Source: Uloborus plumipes
Taxonomy: Eukaryota; Arthropoda; Arachnida; Araneae; Uloboridae
Length of the DNA stretch: 64,000 nt
Assembly (NCBI GenBank): GCA_038373865.1
Contig: JAXGGA010003422.1
Span: forward strand, 1 to 64,000
Direction of reading: 5' to 3'
In this document: piece by piece, positions 48,758-59,632 of the stretch
Numbering within the stretch: the stretch's first letter is position 1
How the letters are laid out: each line of letters starts with the position of its first letter
Position numbers and translations under genes: made by a program
The notes under the pieces: model-generated
The model's database searches: none
What the model saw: only the letters and a program-made list of their open reading frames with translations
What the model was told of the DNA's origin: nothing

Positions 48758-49139
48758 CACCGCCAAAAATGAACTGTTGTTTTAACAGTATAATACGATC
48801 AGTCGAGGTTTCAGTTAAACAATGTAAAAGGCACAGTAATAAACTGTAAAGCTAACTTTTGTGCAGTTTTTTATTGTAAACTTATCAATTTTACGGTTTA
48901 TTGCCGTAAAATTTAGCTGCATAATACTGTAAAAACAACAGTATAATACTAGCAGCAGAGGTTCCAGTTTAAAACTGTAAAATGCACGGTAATAAACTGT
49001 TAAATTAGCAATTTAACAGTTTATTACTGTAAAAATGGCAATTTTACAGTTTATTAGAGTAAAATTAGAAATTTGTACAGTTTACTACTATTATATTAGG
49101 TGCATTATACTGTAAAAACAAAATTAATTTTTTACAGTG
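48758..49139. mobile_element. ACTGTAAAA-family MITE, copy 4
   Basis: Starts CACCGCCAAAAATGAACTG and ends AATTAATTTTTTACAGTG. It contains CAGTTTATTACTGTAAAAATGG-like modules and a repeated AGCAGAGGTTCCAGTTTAAA block. It is the left member of a tandem segmental duplication. Confidence 0.8.
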
Positions 49140-49833
49140 AACTTCTTCTGTTATAATAAACGGAGAGACTCTTTCCCCCCCCCCCCCTAATTCCAACCAT
49201 ATCTTCGCTTTTTAAATGGAGTTCCTACAAGTGCATCAAACGGCACGATAAACTAAATTTGCGACTACCCTCATTGCATGCACCTTCCCGCCGCTAATCA
49301 TTAGCTCATTAATTAACACACATTCGAAGTCTGGAATTCCGGTGCCTCAAAGCAGATATATTTGTTATCCAGCTAAATGCGTTTCGCATGGTCGCCATCT
49401 GGGACCCTATTCTGTAAATGAGTCGAATTCTGACTGTCAATCAGGACGCTGAATTCATTTCCAAATTACGGATCCACTGTGTGAGATCAACTTGGTTGAT
49501 TAATCCGATTCATTTGGGTTATGACGCGTTTGCTGAGATCGAGGGAGATTCCTCAACCCCCAGGCATTGAAAGGAAAATGGCATAAAAAACCAAAGGTAT
49601 TTTTAAAAACATAATCAGCCATTTTAATTATCATACTTGAAGCGAAAATCAGTAATTTAAGATTTCTGTTACTTCAAATTCTTACAAATACATTTTTTTA
49701 AGAATGAAAATTAAAATTGTGGATTTGCATATGGCCTTTCTCTTTTTCTGTTTTTCTCAAATAATAATAAAGTTTTAAGCACATGAGCTCTGAAAAACTT
49801 AATGCGTCTCTTAATGCGAAATTAATTTACATT
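49140..49833 (+). repeat. Segmental duplication unit A (flank of MITE copy 4)
   Basis: Matches 50160-50867 from end to end in the same orientation. The two units are separated by MITE copy 5, so the duplicated block is MITE plus about 700 bp. Similarity is strongest in 49240-49560 and weaker on either side, where length differences appear. Confidence 0.88.
49240..49560. promoter_or_regulatory. Candidate conserved non-coding core, copy A
   Basis: A balanced-composition core with CGCCGCTAATCATTAGC, CTCATTAATTAACACAC, CAGATATATTTGTTATCC and CCATCTGGGACCC. Most of these are identical in copy B (50262-50590). Palindromic CTAATCATTAG and ATTAATTAA resemble homeodomain targets. No open frame is shared between the copies, arguing against coding. 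Conservation of the core above its flanks since duplication suggests constraint, but gene conversion could produce the same pattern. Confidence 0.4.
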
Positions 49834-50159
49834 CAATGCGAAAAAAAAGAAATTGTTGTTTTTACAGTGTAATACTGAAAGCAGAGTTTTTACAGTAATA
49901 AATTGTAAACTTGCTAATTTTTCAGTTTATTTCGGAAATTAGCAATTTTACACATTATCACCAAAAATTAGCTGTATTTTACTGTAAAAACAATAGTATA
50001 ATACTGGCAGCAGAGGTTCCACTTTGAAACTAAAATTCACAGTGGTAAACTGCAAAATGAGCAATTTTACAATTTAGTACTGTTAAAGAAGTAATCTTTA
50101 CAGTTTATTACTATAAAATTAGCTGTATTATACTGTAAAAACAACATTCATTTTTAGTG
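49834..50159. mobile_element. ACTGTAAAA-family MITE, copy 5
   Basis: Begins CAATGCGAAAAAAAAGAAATT and ends AACATTCATTTTTAGTG. Internal modules match copy 4 in order, including AGCAGAGGTTCCA. Confidence 0.8.
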
Positions 50160-50867
50160 TATATCATTGAACTTCTGTTATAATAAACAGAGAAACTCGT
50201 TTTACCCCCAATCCTAACCAACCTCTTCTTTTTAAAATTTAGTTCCTGCAGGTGAATCAAACGGCACGATAAACTAAATTTGCGACAACCCTCATTGCAT
50301 TCACCTTCCCGCCGCTAATCATTAGCTCATTAATTAACACACATTCGAAGTCTGCGAATTCCGATGCCTCAGGGCAGATATATTTGTTATCCAGCTGAAT
50401 GCTTTTCGCATGTTCGCCATCTGGGACCCTATTCCGTAAATGAGCCGAATTCTGACTGTCAATCAGATGCTGAATTCATTTCCAAATTACGGATCCACTG
50501 CGTGAGAGCAACTTGGTAGATTAATCCGATTCATTTGGGTTATGACTCGTTTGCTGAGTTGGAGGGAGATTCCTTGACCTCCAGGCGGTGAAAGGAAAAG
50601 GGACACCAAAGGTATTTTGAAAACATAATCAGCAGCTTTAATTCTCATATTCGAAGCGAAGATCATTAATTTTTCCTTAATTTTACTACAAATCTTCACA
50701 AATACATATTGTTTTTAGAATGAAGTAAAGTTGTGGATTTGCATCTGCTCATAAAAAGAGGTTTGCATGTTATCTTTTCCTGTATTTTTTTTTTTCAAAT
50801 AATAATAAAATTTTAAGCATATGAGCTCTGAAAAATTAAGTCCTTCAATGCAAAATTCATTTACATA
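50160..50867 (+). repeat. Segmental duplication unit B (flank of MITE copy 5)
   Basis: Tandem counterpart of 49140-49833. After it comes MITE copy 6, but the sequence beyond 51194 does not match unit A or B, so the array is MITE-flank-MITE-flank-MITE. This is the product expected of unequal exchange between MITE copies. Confidence 0.88.
50262..50590. promoter_or_regulatory. Candidate conserved non-coding core, copy B
   Basis: Second copy of the core at 49240-49560, with the same ATTA-rich palindromes and only scattered single-base differences. The 70-codon minus-strand frame at 50487-50699 is not preserved in copy A and is not called as a gene. Confidence 0.4.
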
Positions 50868-51194
50868 CGCTGCAAAAAAAAACAAAAACTTGTTTTTACA
50901 GTATAATTCTGAAAGCAGGGGTTTTATAGTAATAAGATGTAAAATTGCTAATTTTGCAGTGTATGTCTGTAAATTTAGCAATTTTGAAGTTAATTACCAT
51001 AAAATTAGCTGTATTTTACTGTAAAAAGAACAGTATAATACTGGCAGCGTAGGTTCTAGTTTAAAACTAAAATTCACTGTAATAAACTGTAAAATTAGTA
51101 ATTTTACAGTATATTGCTGTAAAATTAGAAAGTTTTAGTTTCTTACTGTTTAATTTGCTGTATTATACTGTAAAAACATTTATTTTTTGCAGTG
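50868..51194. mobile_element. ACTGTAAAA-family MITE, copy 6
   Basis: Begins CGCTGCAAAAAAAAAC and ends ACATTTATTTTTTGCAGTG, in inverted correspondence. Same module order as copies 4 and 5. Confidence 0.8.
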
Positions 51195-52714
51195 TACATG
51201 ACGTTATTTTAAGATCTCTGCAGAAGGGTGCCTAAAAATATCATTTATGTATTTGTTTTCGGGAAAGAGGTAAACTTAGTGACTTTAAGTATTACTGATT
51301 AATAAATTATGAGCATGCGCAGATGCCTGCATTTAATAACAGCAGAAATTTAGCCATTTAGGAATCAAACTAAAAATATATGAGAATTGTAAAATTTCAA
51401 TAATATCTCCAAAGTTTCCCAATCGGCATGTAAAATTTGCTGCATACGAAATTTTTTAGAGATCACTGTGATCTTCGATTGCGGAGAGCTTGCTTCTTTG
51501 ACTTCTTAAAAAGGGTTTCTTAAAAATAATATAGCCTATGAATTTTTTGACAAGCTAGAAATATTACTAAAACTAAACGAACATACCATGCCCCGTTGAG
51601 ACGTATGAAGTATTATTGACCAATATAATTTAGGATAAAGAGGAAAAAGAAAAATCTTTAAATTATTTATTAATAAAATGCTTTCAACGCTATTGTAAAA
51701 TAGTCAGGAAAAAAAAGCTTCAAGATCGAAAGATTGACTTGGTTACGAAAAACATATTAGACTTCATTTTAATTTGAAATTTACATTTTCAAAAGCTAAG
51801 CCAAGCAAATTAAAGCAATAGTTTTACCGAAAAAAAGTTATAGAAAGGAATTAAATGCGTCTTTTAAAAACGTTTGCCAAAAATTGTTAGTGGAATTTTT
51901 ACGTATCATCCACGTATTTTAGTTTATGCATTTTATTGTCATTCACTTTTTTTTTTCAACAAGCAAGCGGAAAAATGTAGACATTAACTATCTGTTGCTT
52001 GTAGTAACCAACCGTTCTTTTAATTTTGAATCAAATATGTAGTAACTTCATCGAAATAAGGGGTGAGAGATGTGATGAAGAAAAATGAAAATGTTACTCT
52101 TTGAGGAATAAATAAACTTCCAACAAAGTTTAGTAGAAAAGAAAAAAAGACTTAGCTGCGTTGTTTTGCTTTTTACTTGTTCAATCAGTAAAATAAAAAT
52201 AAAAATAATAAATGAATAACGTAAAAAAATAACAAAAAAGAAATGTGGTGAAGTGCTTAATATATTATTCACCCTTTTGATGAGTAAAATCATACACTAA
52301 TGGCAGAAATCTTGCTCATATAAATGAACAATAAAACATCTGAATAAACATAATCTGACCAATCGCAAGGTGAAATTACCCAGAGACCAAAAAAAAAAAA
52401 AAGGCTTGGCTTTGATTTGTTCAGTAAAAGATTCTTTCAGAAGCTGCGTAAAGATGCTTGATGTATGCTGTGGTGTATCGCACAAAAATATTCTCTTTGT
52501 TTGTGTAACGTGTATTATATTCTGCTACATTGTTTAACCTGGTTAATATATGTTTGATTACGATTGACTCTCACCTATAAATGCATTTTTATTAATATTT
52601 ACATGAAAAATCACTGAAATGTTTTTTTTTCCTAAATAACAAAATGCAATAAATTTCAAAAAGGCGTGAAGTTAATTAAATCGTCGTGTTAATAAGTTCG
52701 CTCGATACAATTAA
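51195..52714. other. AT-rich non-coding DNA
   Basis: No gene or bounded repeat. Open frames on the minus strand (52048-52485) are low-complexity. Confidence 0.5.
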
Positions 52715-52722
52715 GTTTGCAT

Positions 52723-52897
52723 CAGGCCCGTCATTTATGGGGGGGTAGGGGGATCAATCTCCCCCCCCCGACTTTGGGAAGTCAATGTATTGGCATATAA
52801 GTGGGCGTGGTTTTTGCCACTTTTTGGTAAATTTTACATTGTGTATGCACCCTTTGCCCCCCCCCCCCCACTGGAAAAATTCGAAATGACGTCCCTC
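52723..52897 (+). mobile_element. hAT-like MITE, copy 3
   Basis: Starts CAGGCCCGTCATTTA and ends AAATGACGTCCCTC, flanked by identical octamers GTTTGCAT (52715-52722 and 52898-52905). This perfect 8 bp duplication defines the element boundaries for the family. Confidence 0.9.
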
Positions 52898-52905
52898 GTT
52901 TGCAT

Positions 52906-53304
52906 TGATTTCTCACGCAACTTTTCATTTCTCACACAAGTCACAACTTTTTCACTGAATTACTTAGAACACAAAATATAAGATGTATATAAAACCTCCC
53001 ATATTTCGGTAATTTCTGGTTTTCAAGCTTTTACTTCTACCCTCGTTGGCTTAATTTAGATGCAAAATTTAAAAGTTGAAAGCATAGCTCCTAACAGTAA
53101 CGACCAAGAAATTCATATTTGTATACGCTTTAATACAGAAACAATTTTTACGAATAATTCTATTTATAAGAAAACTATATGTATATATAAATGGGTGTAT
53201 AATATTTATACTTTGTCCAAGCTGTTTTATATTTGTTTCTTTCTCTTGTTTTGTAGAGTGTTCTTGAAGTAAAACGTAGTATAGAGTTATGAAAGCAGCA
53301 ACTA
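52906..53304. other. AT-rich non-coding DNA
   Basis: Nothing recognised. Confidence 0.4.
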
Positions 53305-53713
53305 TACTAAAAAAAAGTTGTTTGTATAGTATAATACTGAAAGCAGAGGTTTTAGTTTATAACTGTAAAAGCGCCGTAACAAACTGTAAAACTAGCAAAT
53401 TTACAATTTATTACTCTAAAACTAGTAAGTCGACAGCTTATTACTGTAAAATTAGCAGTGTTACAGTTTATTATCATAAAATTAGCTGTATTATACTGTA
53501 CAAACAACAGTGTAACACCGACAGCAGAGGCTCCAGTATAAAACTGCAAAATGCACAATAATATTCTTTTACACTAGCGATTTTAGTTTCTCACTGTGAA
53601 CTAGCATTTTTACAGTTTACTATTGTAAAATTTGAAGTTTTACAGTTTATTACTATAAAATAACTGTGAAATTAGCTGGGTTATACTGTAAAAACAACAT
53701 TCAATTTTTAGTG
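53305..53713. mobile_element. ACTGTAAAA-family MITE, copy 7
   Basis: The left end is degenerate (TACTAAAAAAAAGTTG) and the right end is AACATTCAATTTTTAGTG. About ten ACTGTAAAAT/ATTTTACAGT modules. Contains the family blocks GAAAGCAGAGG and GACAGCAGAGGCTCCAG. Confidence 0.75.
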
Positions 53714-54289
53714 TAAGCACTAAAAGTGAAATACAGGTTTTTTTTTTTTTAAATTTATTTATTAAGAAATATATTATCACCAATGATGTTTGTTTAAGTC
53801 CAATTACTAAATACAGTCAGACATTATCCACTCCTCAATTGACACAAATACCTGAAATGGAACTCCAGTAGTCTAAGTAAGACGTAATTAACTATCCGAT
53901 CCTATATGATGCTTTTCAGGTATACTCCATCTGTAACTATGTTTCAAAGTCTATCTCTCTATCTTTCTCTCTCTCTATCAGCAGAATTATATGTGTCTCT
54001 CGAGAACTGAAGACTAATCCAATAATTAGTTATCTCCTGAGTAAGTTGCGCCAAGATGATTGATCTGTTCCATTCCGATATGACACCTTTATTTGGGTGG
54101 AAGAACGTCAAATACTTTTGAGATTTGTAGGTACCAAAGCAACTTATTACTGAGATGCCAGAATATTGTTCTTTACTTGGAAAAATAAAATTGTATACTT
54201 TTGAAGTCACATCAGCAAAACTCACGTTGATAATTGAAGAATAGAAAACGTATTCCTTTTGAAATTCATATGAATTATTGGGAATTATT

Positions 54290-54545
54290 ACTATAACACC
54301 GCCAACTCGGTTATTTCCATCTATGGACTGCAGTTTCATGCTTATTATGCACTCATCAGAGTGGACAAAGAAAGTAACCGAGCTGGAGGCAAAAATCCTC
54401 TTATAAAGCAAGGAAAGCCCCCCCCCCCAAAAAAAAACTGGTATCTAATGTGAAATTAGAATACTAGTGAGACCGCACTTGGTACAGTACAACTCATAAA
54501 TTTTAAGGCAGAGCTCGGGTATAAAGCAGTCCTATAATTAGTTTT
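54290..54545 (+). repeat. CACCGCCAACTCG / GACTGCAGTTTC repeat, copy 2
   Basis: Blocks GACTGCAGTTTCATGCTTATT (about 54327) and GAGACCGCA...AAGGCAGAGCTCGGGTA (54470-54520) parallel 43135-43330 in order and orientation. The 150-codon minus-strand frame at 53959-54411 runs through this repeat and is not a gene. A CT-rich stretch precedes it at 53950-53985. Confidence 0.6.
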
Positions 54546-54931
54546 GCCATTTTGGAGGAATTAAAAGCTTCAATTAATCTTATAAATACTTCAACTATCA
54601 TAACTTTTTTGTTGAACTAAATACCAATAAGGTAATATTTATACCTCAAAGCAAGGCTATTTTGTCCAAAAAGGGCAGTTTTTAGATAATTAACTGCATT
54701 GTATAAACATAGAATCCTAGTCCGTATAACAGAAAATTCTTCACAATTATTCAATAGAGTTAAAATAGCGCCGGTTTTAAGTTTTATACAGCCTCTTTTG
54801 CTCCCTCCTGAAAAATAAAAAAATATACTTACGTTAGTCTGGCTTTGAGGTAGTCACGTGATCAATATTTACCCCGCACCGTACAAGTTTTGTTCCTATA
54901 CAAAAGAAAAAAGGAGCCCAAGCCCTTTAAT
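54546..54931. other. Non-coding DNA with a stray arm of the palindromic MITE
   Basis: ACTTACGTTAGTCTGGCTTT (54829) matches one arm of the adjacent palindromic MITE. No gene seen. Confidence 0.4.
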
Positions 54932-55075
54932 TCTGTACCTCAGAACCAGACTAACGTAAGTCCATTTTCGTCATTTTTCGGTAGAGGGGAAAGACGATTG
55001 TCGAATACATCGTTTTTCCCCTCTACTGAAAAATGACGAAAATGGACTTACGTTAGTCTGGTTCTGAGGTACAGA
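54932..55075. mobile_element. ~144 bp near-perfect palindromic MITE, copy 2
   Basis: Very similar to 27504-27648 over its whole length, bounded by CTGTACCTCAG and CTGAGGTACAG, with AATT on both flanks. The outermost arms are exact inverses. Confidence 0.88.
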
Positions 55076-55171
55076 ATTTTCCCTTAATAAGAGAGTATAT
55101 TCTGCGCAACTTACGTTAGCCTGGTTCTGAGGTACAGAATTTTCCCTTATTAAGAGAGTATGTTCTGCGCA
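55046..55171 (+). repeat. 63 bp tandem duplication spanning the MITE end and its flank
   Basis: Unit 1 is 55046-55108 and unit 2 is 55109-55171. They differ at three or so bases. Each unit contains the last ~30 bp of the palindromic MITE plus host DNA with TTTTCCCTTAATAAGAGAG, so the duplication happened after insertion. Confidence 0.92.
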
Positions 55172-57988
55172 ATATACGAATCATCGCCTTATAAGCGTAG
55201 TTTTTTTAAAATATTTCCTCTTTTAGTAAACCAACTTTTCATCAATTTTTAGACATGCCAAAATTAGATAAATTGTGCCAAACAGCTTCCAATAGGGTTC
55301 TTTTAAATATTTTAAATTATTTCAAAATAATCATCAAACGTGTTATTATAAATACGTAAGAAAATAAAACGTGCACTTTGAACGATATCCTTTAACTATT
55401 GAAGAAAAACAGCATGTTTCTGAATTTTGAATTGTTTAGTTTTTGTTTCCTTTTGTTACTTTGAACTACATATCAGAAGTTTTCTTAATCAGCTAATATT
55501 GTATGCAAGGATTCTTTTCGCTAGTTTTGAAGTCAGCTCAGGAACAAGACTAAGCACTTTAAAAGCAACTTTGAACGAGCATATGTCAAATATATTCGTA
55601 ACTTACACGCATTTATAAAAATGCACTTTAAGGCGAAAACATAAAGACGTGAATAATCGTAGCACTCAATCAAAGGCAACAAGAAAGGAGAACATAAAAT
55701 GGTAATTACATAAATTGTTAATATCCTATGTTGGTAATTAACATGATACGCATTGCTCTGCGAAATTATTACTCTAATAGTGCAACCCTTTCGATTTTAA
55801 GTTTGTTTTTAATATAAGTAATATAAATCGTACAATATCTTTACACAACACTGGTTCGATTTAAATTATAAAAAAATCGATTTAAATTATAAAAAGTAGT
55901 AACGCTTATAGAATTAGTAATTATTTATCATAATTAAAAATATTTAAATGTCATGAGCAGCTTTTTCTGGTGGTTTTGTTAAAGGAGAAAACGCGAAAAG
56001 TTACCTTCTGTTATAAACATTTTTCTGGAATGTAAATATTACCTTAGCTGTCTGGTTTATTGAATATGTTTACTGATGTTCATAACAGAAGCTTTAACAA
56101 CCAGTTGATAAAGAGTTTCAATGTCATTCCTTTTTTGTCATTCCCATTCCAAAACTTGCTTGTTGAATTTTCAATTTAAAAATTACTTCTACTTAAATAA
56201 ATCATTTTTTAGTTCACAATTTTTTGTACGTTAATTTACTTTATTTTCCCATTTTTAAAAATGTATTTATTTTACTTTTTTTAATTTGTTCATTTTCGTA
56301 ATATTTTTAAAGCATTTTATCAAAGTAAAGATACGTAATAAGAGGCAACATTTTATAATATATTTATTTTAAAAAGTTCTTAAGGGTTCGATGCATTTTT
56401 TCGTATCAAAACTGATTGAATTATCCTGGAAATAATTTTTTATGTCTGGATACATTTTTTACATTATTGTTATAGCACTACTGAAAAAAATCTTTGCTTT
56501 CCCCTTTGCTTGCATTAAATACTTTAGTTAACATGACTCTGTAATCATTGTTCTGAGTAAATTAGCCTGAGATTAAAATGCTCATACAGTGTGGTTGCAT
56601 TTAAAATTCCTTTCACAGAAATAAGTGCTTCATTTACCTGTATCAAATCATTTTTTATTCGAAACGTCTGTTTTCTCAATTTCTAAGTCAAAACTCCCTT
56701 TGGCAGTTTTCAACCAAGTTGAAAAGATCTTCGCAGACTGGCTAATAATGTTCTTTATTATAGCTGCGATCGTAGGGTAATTGAGGCTAATTGCCCTTGA
56801 GAGCACTAAGTCTGATGAGTCCAAAGCATTGTCATATGTGATGAACACTTCCGCGTCATAAAGATGGGACAATTTTTCTTTCATTAAGACTCAATAATGA
56901 TGGCAGTTTATGATCATATTAACATGCGTAATTAAAACCCTTCTTACATTAGACAGTTGTTTCTTTTCGTAATAAAACTTGAAACATTCCGTTGAAAGTA
57001 TGAAACATTGTTTTGTAAAGAGAACACTTAGAACCCGCAAGAAGGATTGTCAGTTTAGTCGAAACTATAAGCTCAACATTAGATTTTGGAATTGGAGTAA
57101 CCCATTGAACTTTAGTTCAATGAGAGTAACATACGTGTAACAGGGAAATAGGGAGCGGTGACTAATTTAAAAAGTATCTTGAGTCTTTACCCCTGTTACT
57201 GGCAGCCATTTATGACCATAATAAGTGTAAAATGCGCATCCATAAAGTTAAAAAAATAAATAAATGCAAATAAGATGACAATAACGCTCATATGTTTAAA
57301 AAAGATGACCTGGAAAGTTAAAACTAAAACTAATTTTCTAAAGGTGAAAAGGGATAAAAGGTCAAATTTTGAGAAAACGGAATTTGAGGGACTTAAAACT
57401 AAACGAGAGACTTTTGTTGAAGAATAGGGACCTTTTGTGTTTTATACATAAATGTATGACATTTATTCTACTTATTATTTTCCGCTGCGTTGCATAATAT
57501 AGCTTACAGCTAAAGTAAATTCTCTATGAATTGCGAACGATTTCAAAAATTTGGCTAATTCGGAAGAAGTTTTACGTTACCACATTATGAAAGAAATCCC
57601 CGCACAAGCTTTTAAATCTACTACTAATTTCATCGGATGCTTAACTTTTCCAGAATCGTTGTTGAAATGGGAAAATTAATGTTTCTTTTTTTTTCTTCTC
57701 CACGAACCACTAATTTTAGCTAATTTTATTTGTCATTGTTAAACTAGTTTTAGTTTATGACGTTAAAAAAAAGTTTTGCCCTTCTGTTACGCTACATGCG
57801 CTAAAATTGAAATGTATTTTCGCTATTCATTTCTTAGTTTTAACTGCATACTTTATTAAGACTGATAAAACATCATAATTTTAATTAATGAATGTTCGTT
57901 ATTTCCTGTTAAAAAGTTGACTTTATTTGTAAACTCTTAGTTTTATGTTTTTTTTCTTTTTTTTTAAATTTAATAAACATAGTATATT
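55172..57988. other. AT-rich non-coding DNA
   Basis: No repeat with ends. One candidate coding fragment on the minus strand (56648-56884) is listed separately. Confidence 0.4.
56648..56884 (-). CDS. Hypothetical 78-residue frame, possible exon or gene relic
   Basis: Minus-strand frame from ATG 56884, with balanced amino-acid composition in contrast to the low-complexity frames elsewhere (for example LYDAEVFITYDNALDSSDL and FSTWLKTAKGSFDLEIEK). It ends at a TGA shortly before a donor-like CAG|GTAAAT, so a spliced continuation in this frame is not possible from that donor. I do not recognise the family. It could be a degenerate exon or chance. Confidence 0.22.
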   Translation of the reverse strand: MKEKLSHLYDAEVFITYDNALDSSDLVLSRAISLNYPTIAAIIKNIISQSAKIFSTWLKTAKGSFDLEIEKTDVSNKK

Positions 57989-59199
57989 TTAACCCTACAC
58001 TGCATGGTGTTGCCAATTGGCTACATGGACAATTTGACCTCCTTATGAATAGCAGAATGTAGTCATAAGGCAACTCAATTCATAAAAAGCAAGTATTGGG
58101 TATATTTAAAGCAATTATCACCATTTATCCTCCATACATGGCAGCACTGGTCTGTTACATGCTCTTAAATGAATCCATATGGATAGCTTTTAAAATCACT
58201 CAAACTACCATGTTTTGAAATTATTTTTTACAATTAAATATTTTTCTTGGTCTTTTAAAAAAATAACATGAATAAAATAAACATTTATCTTTCGTTTAAG
58301 ATGCGTTTTACATCAAAATAATTATTTGGAAAAAATCTAGGACATAATACACGTCTGTAGCCATTTGGCAACATTATGCAGTAAGTTCCAGAGAACACTT
58401 CGATTCATCTCTATAGTTCGTGAAGTATGTGCTTTGTTTATGTTTCGCGCTAGCTTCTTTCTCTTTTTGGAAGGTATAATATAATCATGCGGACCCAAAA
58501 GTGGTACTTTCGGCTGTTCTACCGTTTATAAGACCTCGCAATTATCAATGTTTAGTTGATGTTCAACAGAGTGAACAAACAAAGAATCAATAGGGAAAAG
58601 CCTTTAAAACGTGTTCATTTTAGATTTCAGTTAGCTCAAACGTTGTGCTTACACGGACAAGTAAAGTCATTAATAATTTTAAAATATAGTTTTGAAAAAA
58701 AAACTAAAAAATACGCTTTTACATTGGAATGCGCTGTGATCATCACGGGTTTCCCTCTGATTTTCAAAACTACTGAATATCCGCACTTAAGTTTACATGA
58801 AAAAAAAATATAAGCCATTAAGTATGCAGGAATTCAAGTGAAACACGGACGATCGCATTATTTGCCTTGTTGAAACGCCGTAAAATGAAATGCTTTTAAG
58901 AAACGAAATGAAGAAAAGGACACCAACAATGAATTTAAAAGATGTCGCCATAGCAACGCAATAAAACTTTAATAGTTTGATCAGGAAAGAGGTTTTCGAA
59001 CTCAAAGTTCAAACGCTTGTAACTTTTTTTCTAGTGGAGATAAAAGCTTGGTTCTTCGACTGTAAGTCGAATCAATTCTAGGGTTAAAAATATCGCTCTA
59101 TCCAATGGCGTAAAAATCAAAACTGTGGAATAATTAGTTTATTTTTTATTGATGGTTTTAATGAACCAAGTATTGCAAGAAATCGGGTGAAGCCTTGCA

Positions 59200-59554
59200 A
59201 AAGGCAAGTTTAAAAATTGAATAACTCGTGCTGTGTTTAAGTTAGAGAATCGGAACAAACTGCATAGGACGGACAAATTTTTCTGCTTCCAACGATACAT
59301 AACATTAATATGTGTAAGTAATTTTTAACCCCAGTATTCGGCGATTTATGAGAAAATTGCCTTGAATTCGAATAAAAAACGAATCGCTTATCGAATCTTT
59401 TCAAACTATAGCCTAAAGTCTTTCTGGATAAATGGACTATTCAACACAAAAAGAATTTTTCAAACCGAACCAGTAGTTCCTGAGATTAGCGCGTTCAAAC
59501 AAACAAACAAACAAACAAACAAACAAACTCTACAGCTTTATATATTAGTAAAGA
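59200..59554 (-). mobile_element. 5' end of a Helitron in reverse orientation, inside the piggyBac-like element
   Basis: Read on the minus strand from 59554 the sequence is TCTTTACTAATATATAAAGC after a host A, then a GTTTG repeat, GAACGCGCTAATCTCAGG and AACTACTGGTTCGG. This is the arrangement I know from Helitron 5' ends widespread in arthropods. Its family differs from the two larger Helitrons here, though all begin with TC...ACTAAT..TAAAGCTG. The 3' end (hairpin plus CTRR) was not located, so the leftward limit is arbitrary. Confidence 0.6.
59496..59528. repeat. (CAAA)n microsatellite in Helitron end
   Basis: Eight CAAA units, the reverse complement of the Helitron's GTTT run. Confidence 0.9.
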
Positions 59555-59610
59555 TAAAGATATTACTTTTATATTTGCAAAGAACGTAAATTTTATCTTT
59601 TATTCAGAGT

Positions 59611-59632
59611 TACATACATACATACATACATA
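59611..59632. repeat. (ACAT)n microsatellite
   Basis: About five ACAT units. Confidence 0.85.

Noticed and set aside
15139..51194. ACTGTAAAA repeats as a possible CRISPR-like array
   Set aside because: The repeats are not separated by unique spacers of uniform length, copies have TIR-type ends, and the context is eukaryotic.
53959..54411. 150-codon open frame on the minus strand, the longest apart from the transposase
   Set aside because: About a third of it runs through the CACCGCCAACTCG/GACTGCAGTTTC repeat (also at 43.1 and 38.3 kb), and its end is a CT-rich simple repeat (RERER). No domain is recognisable.
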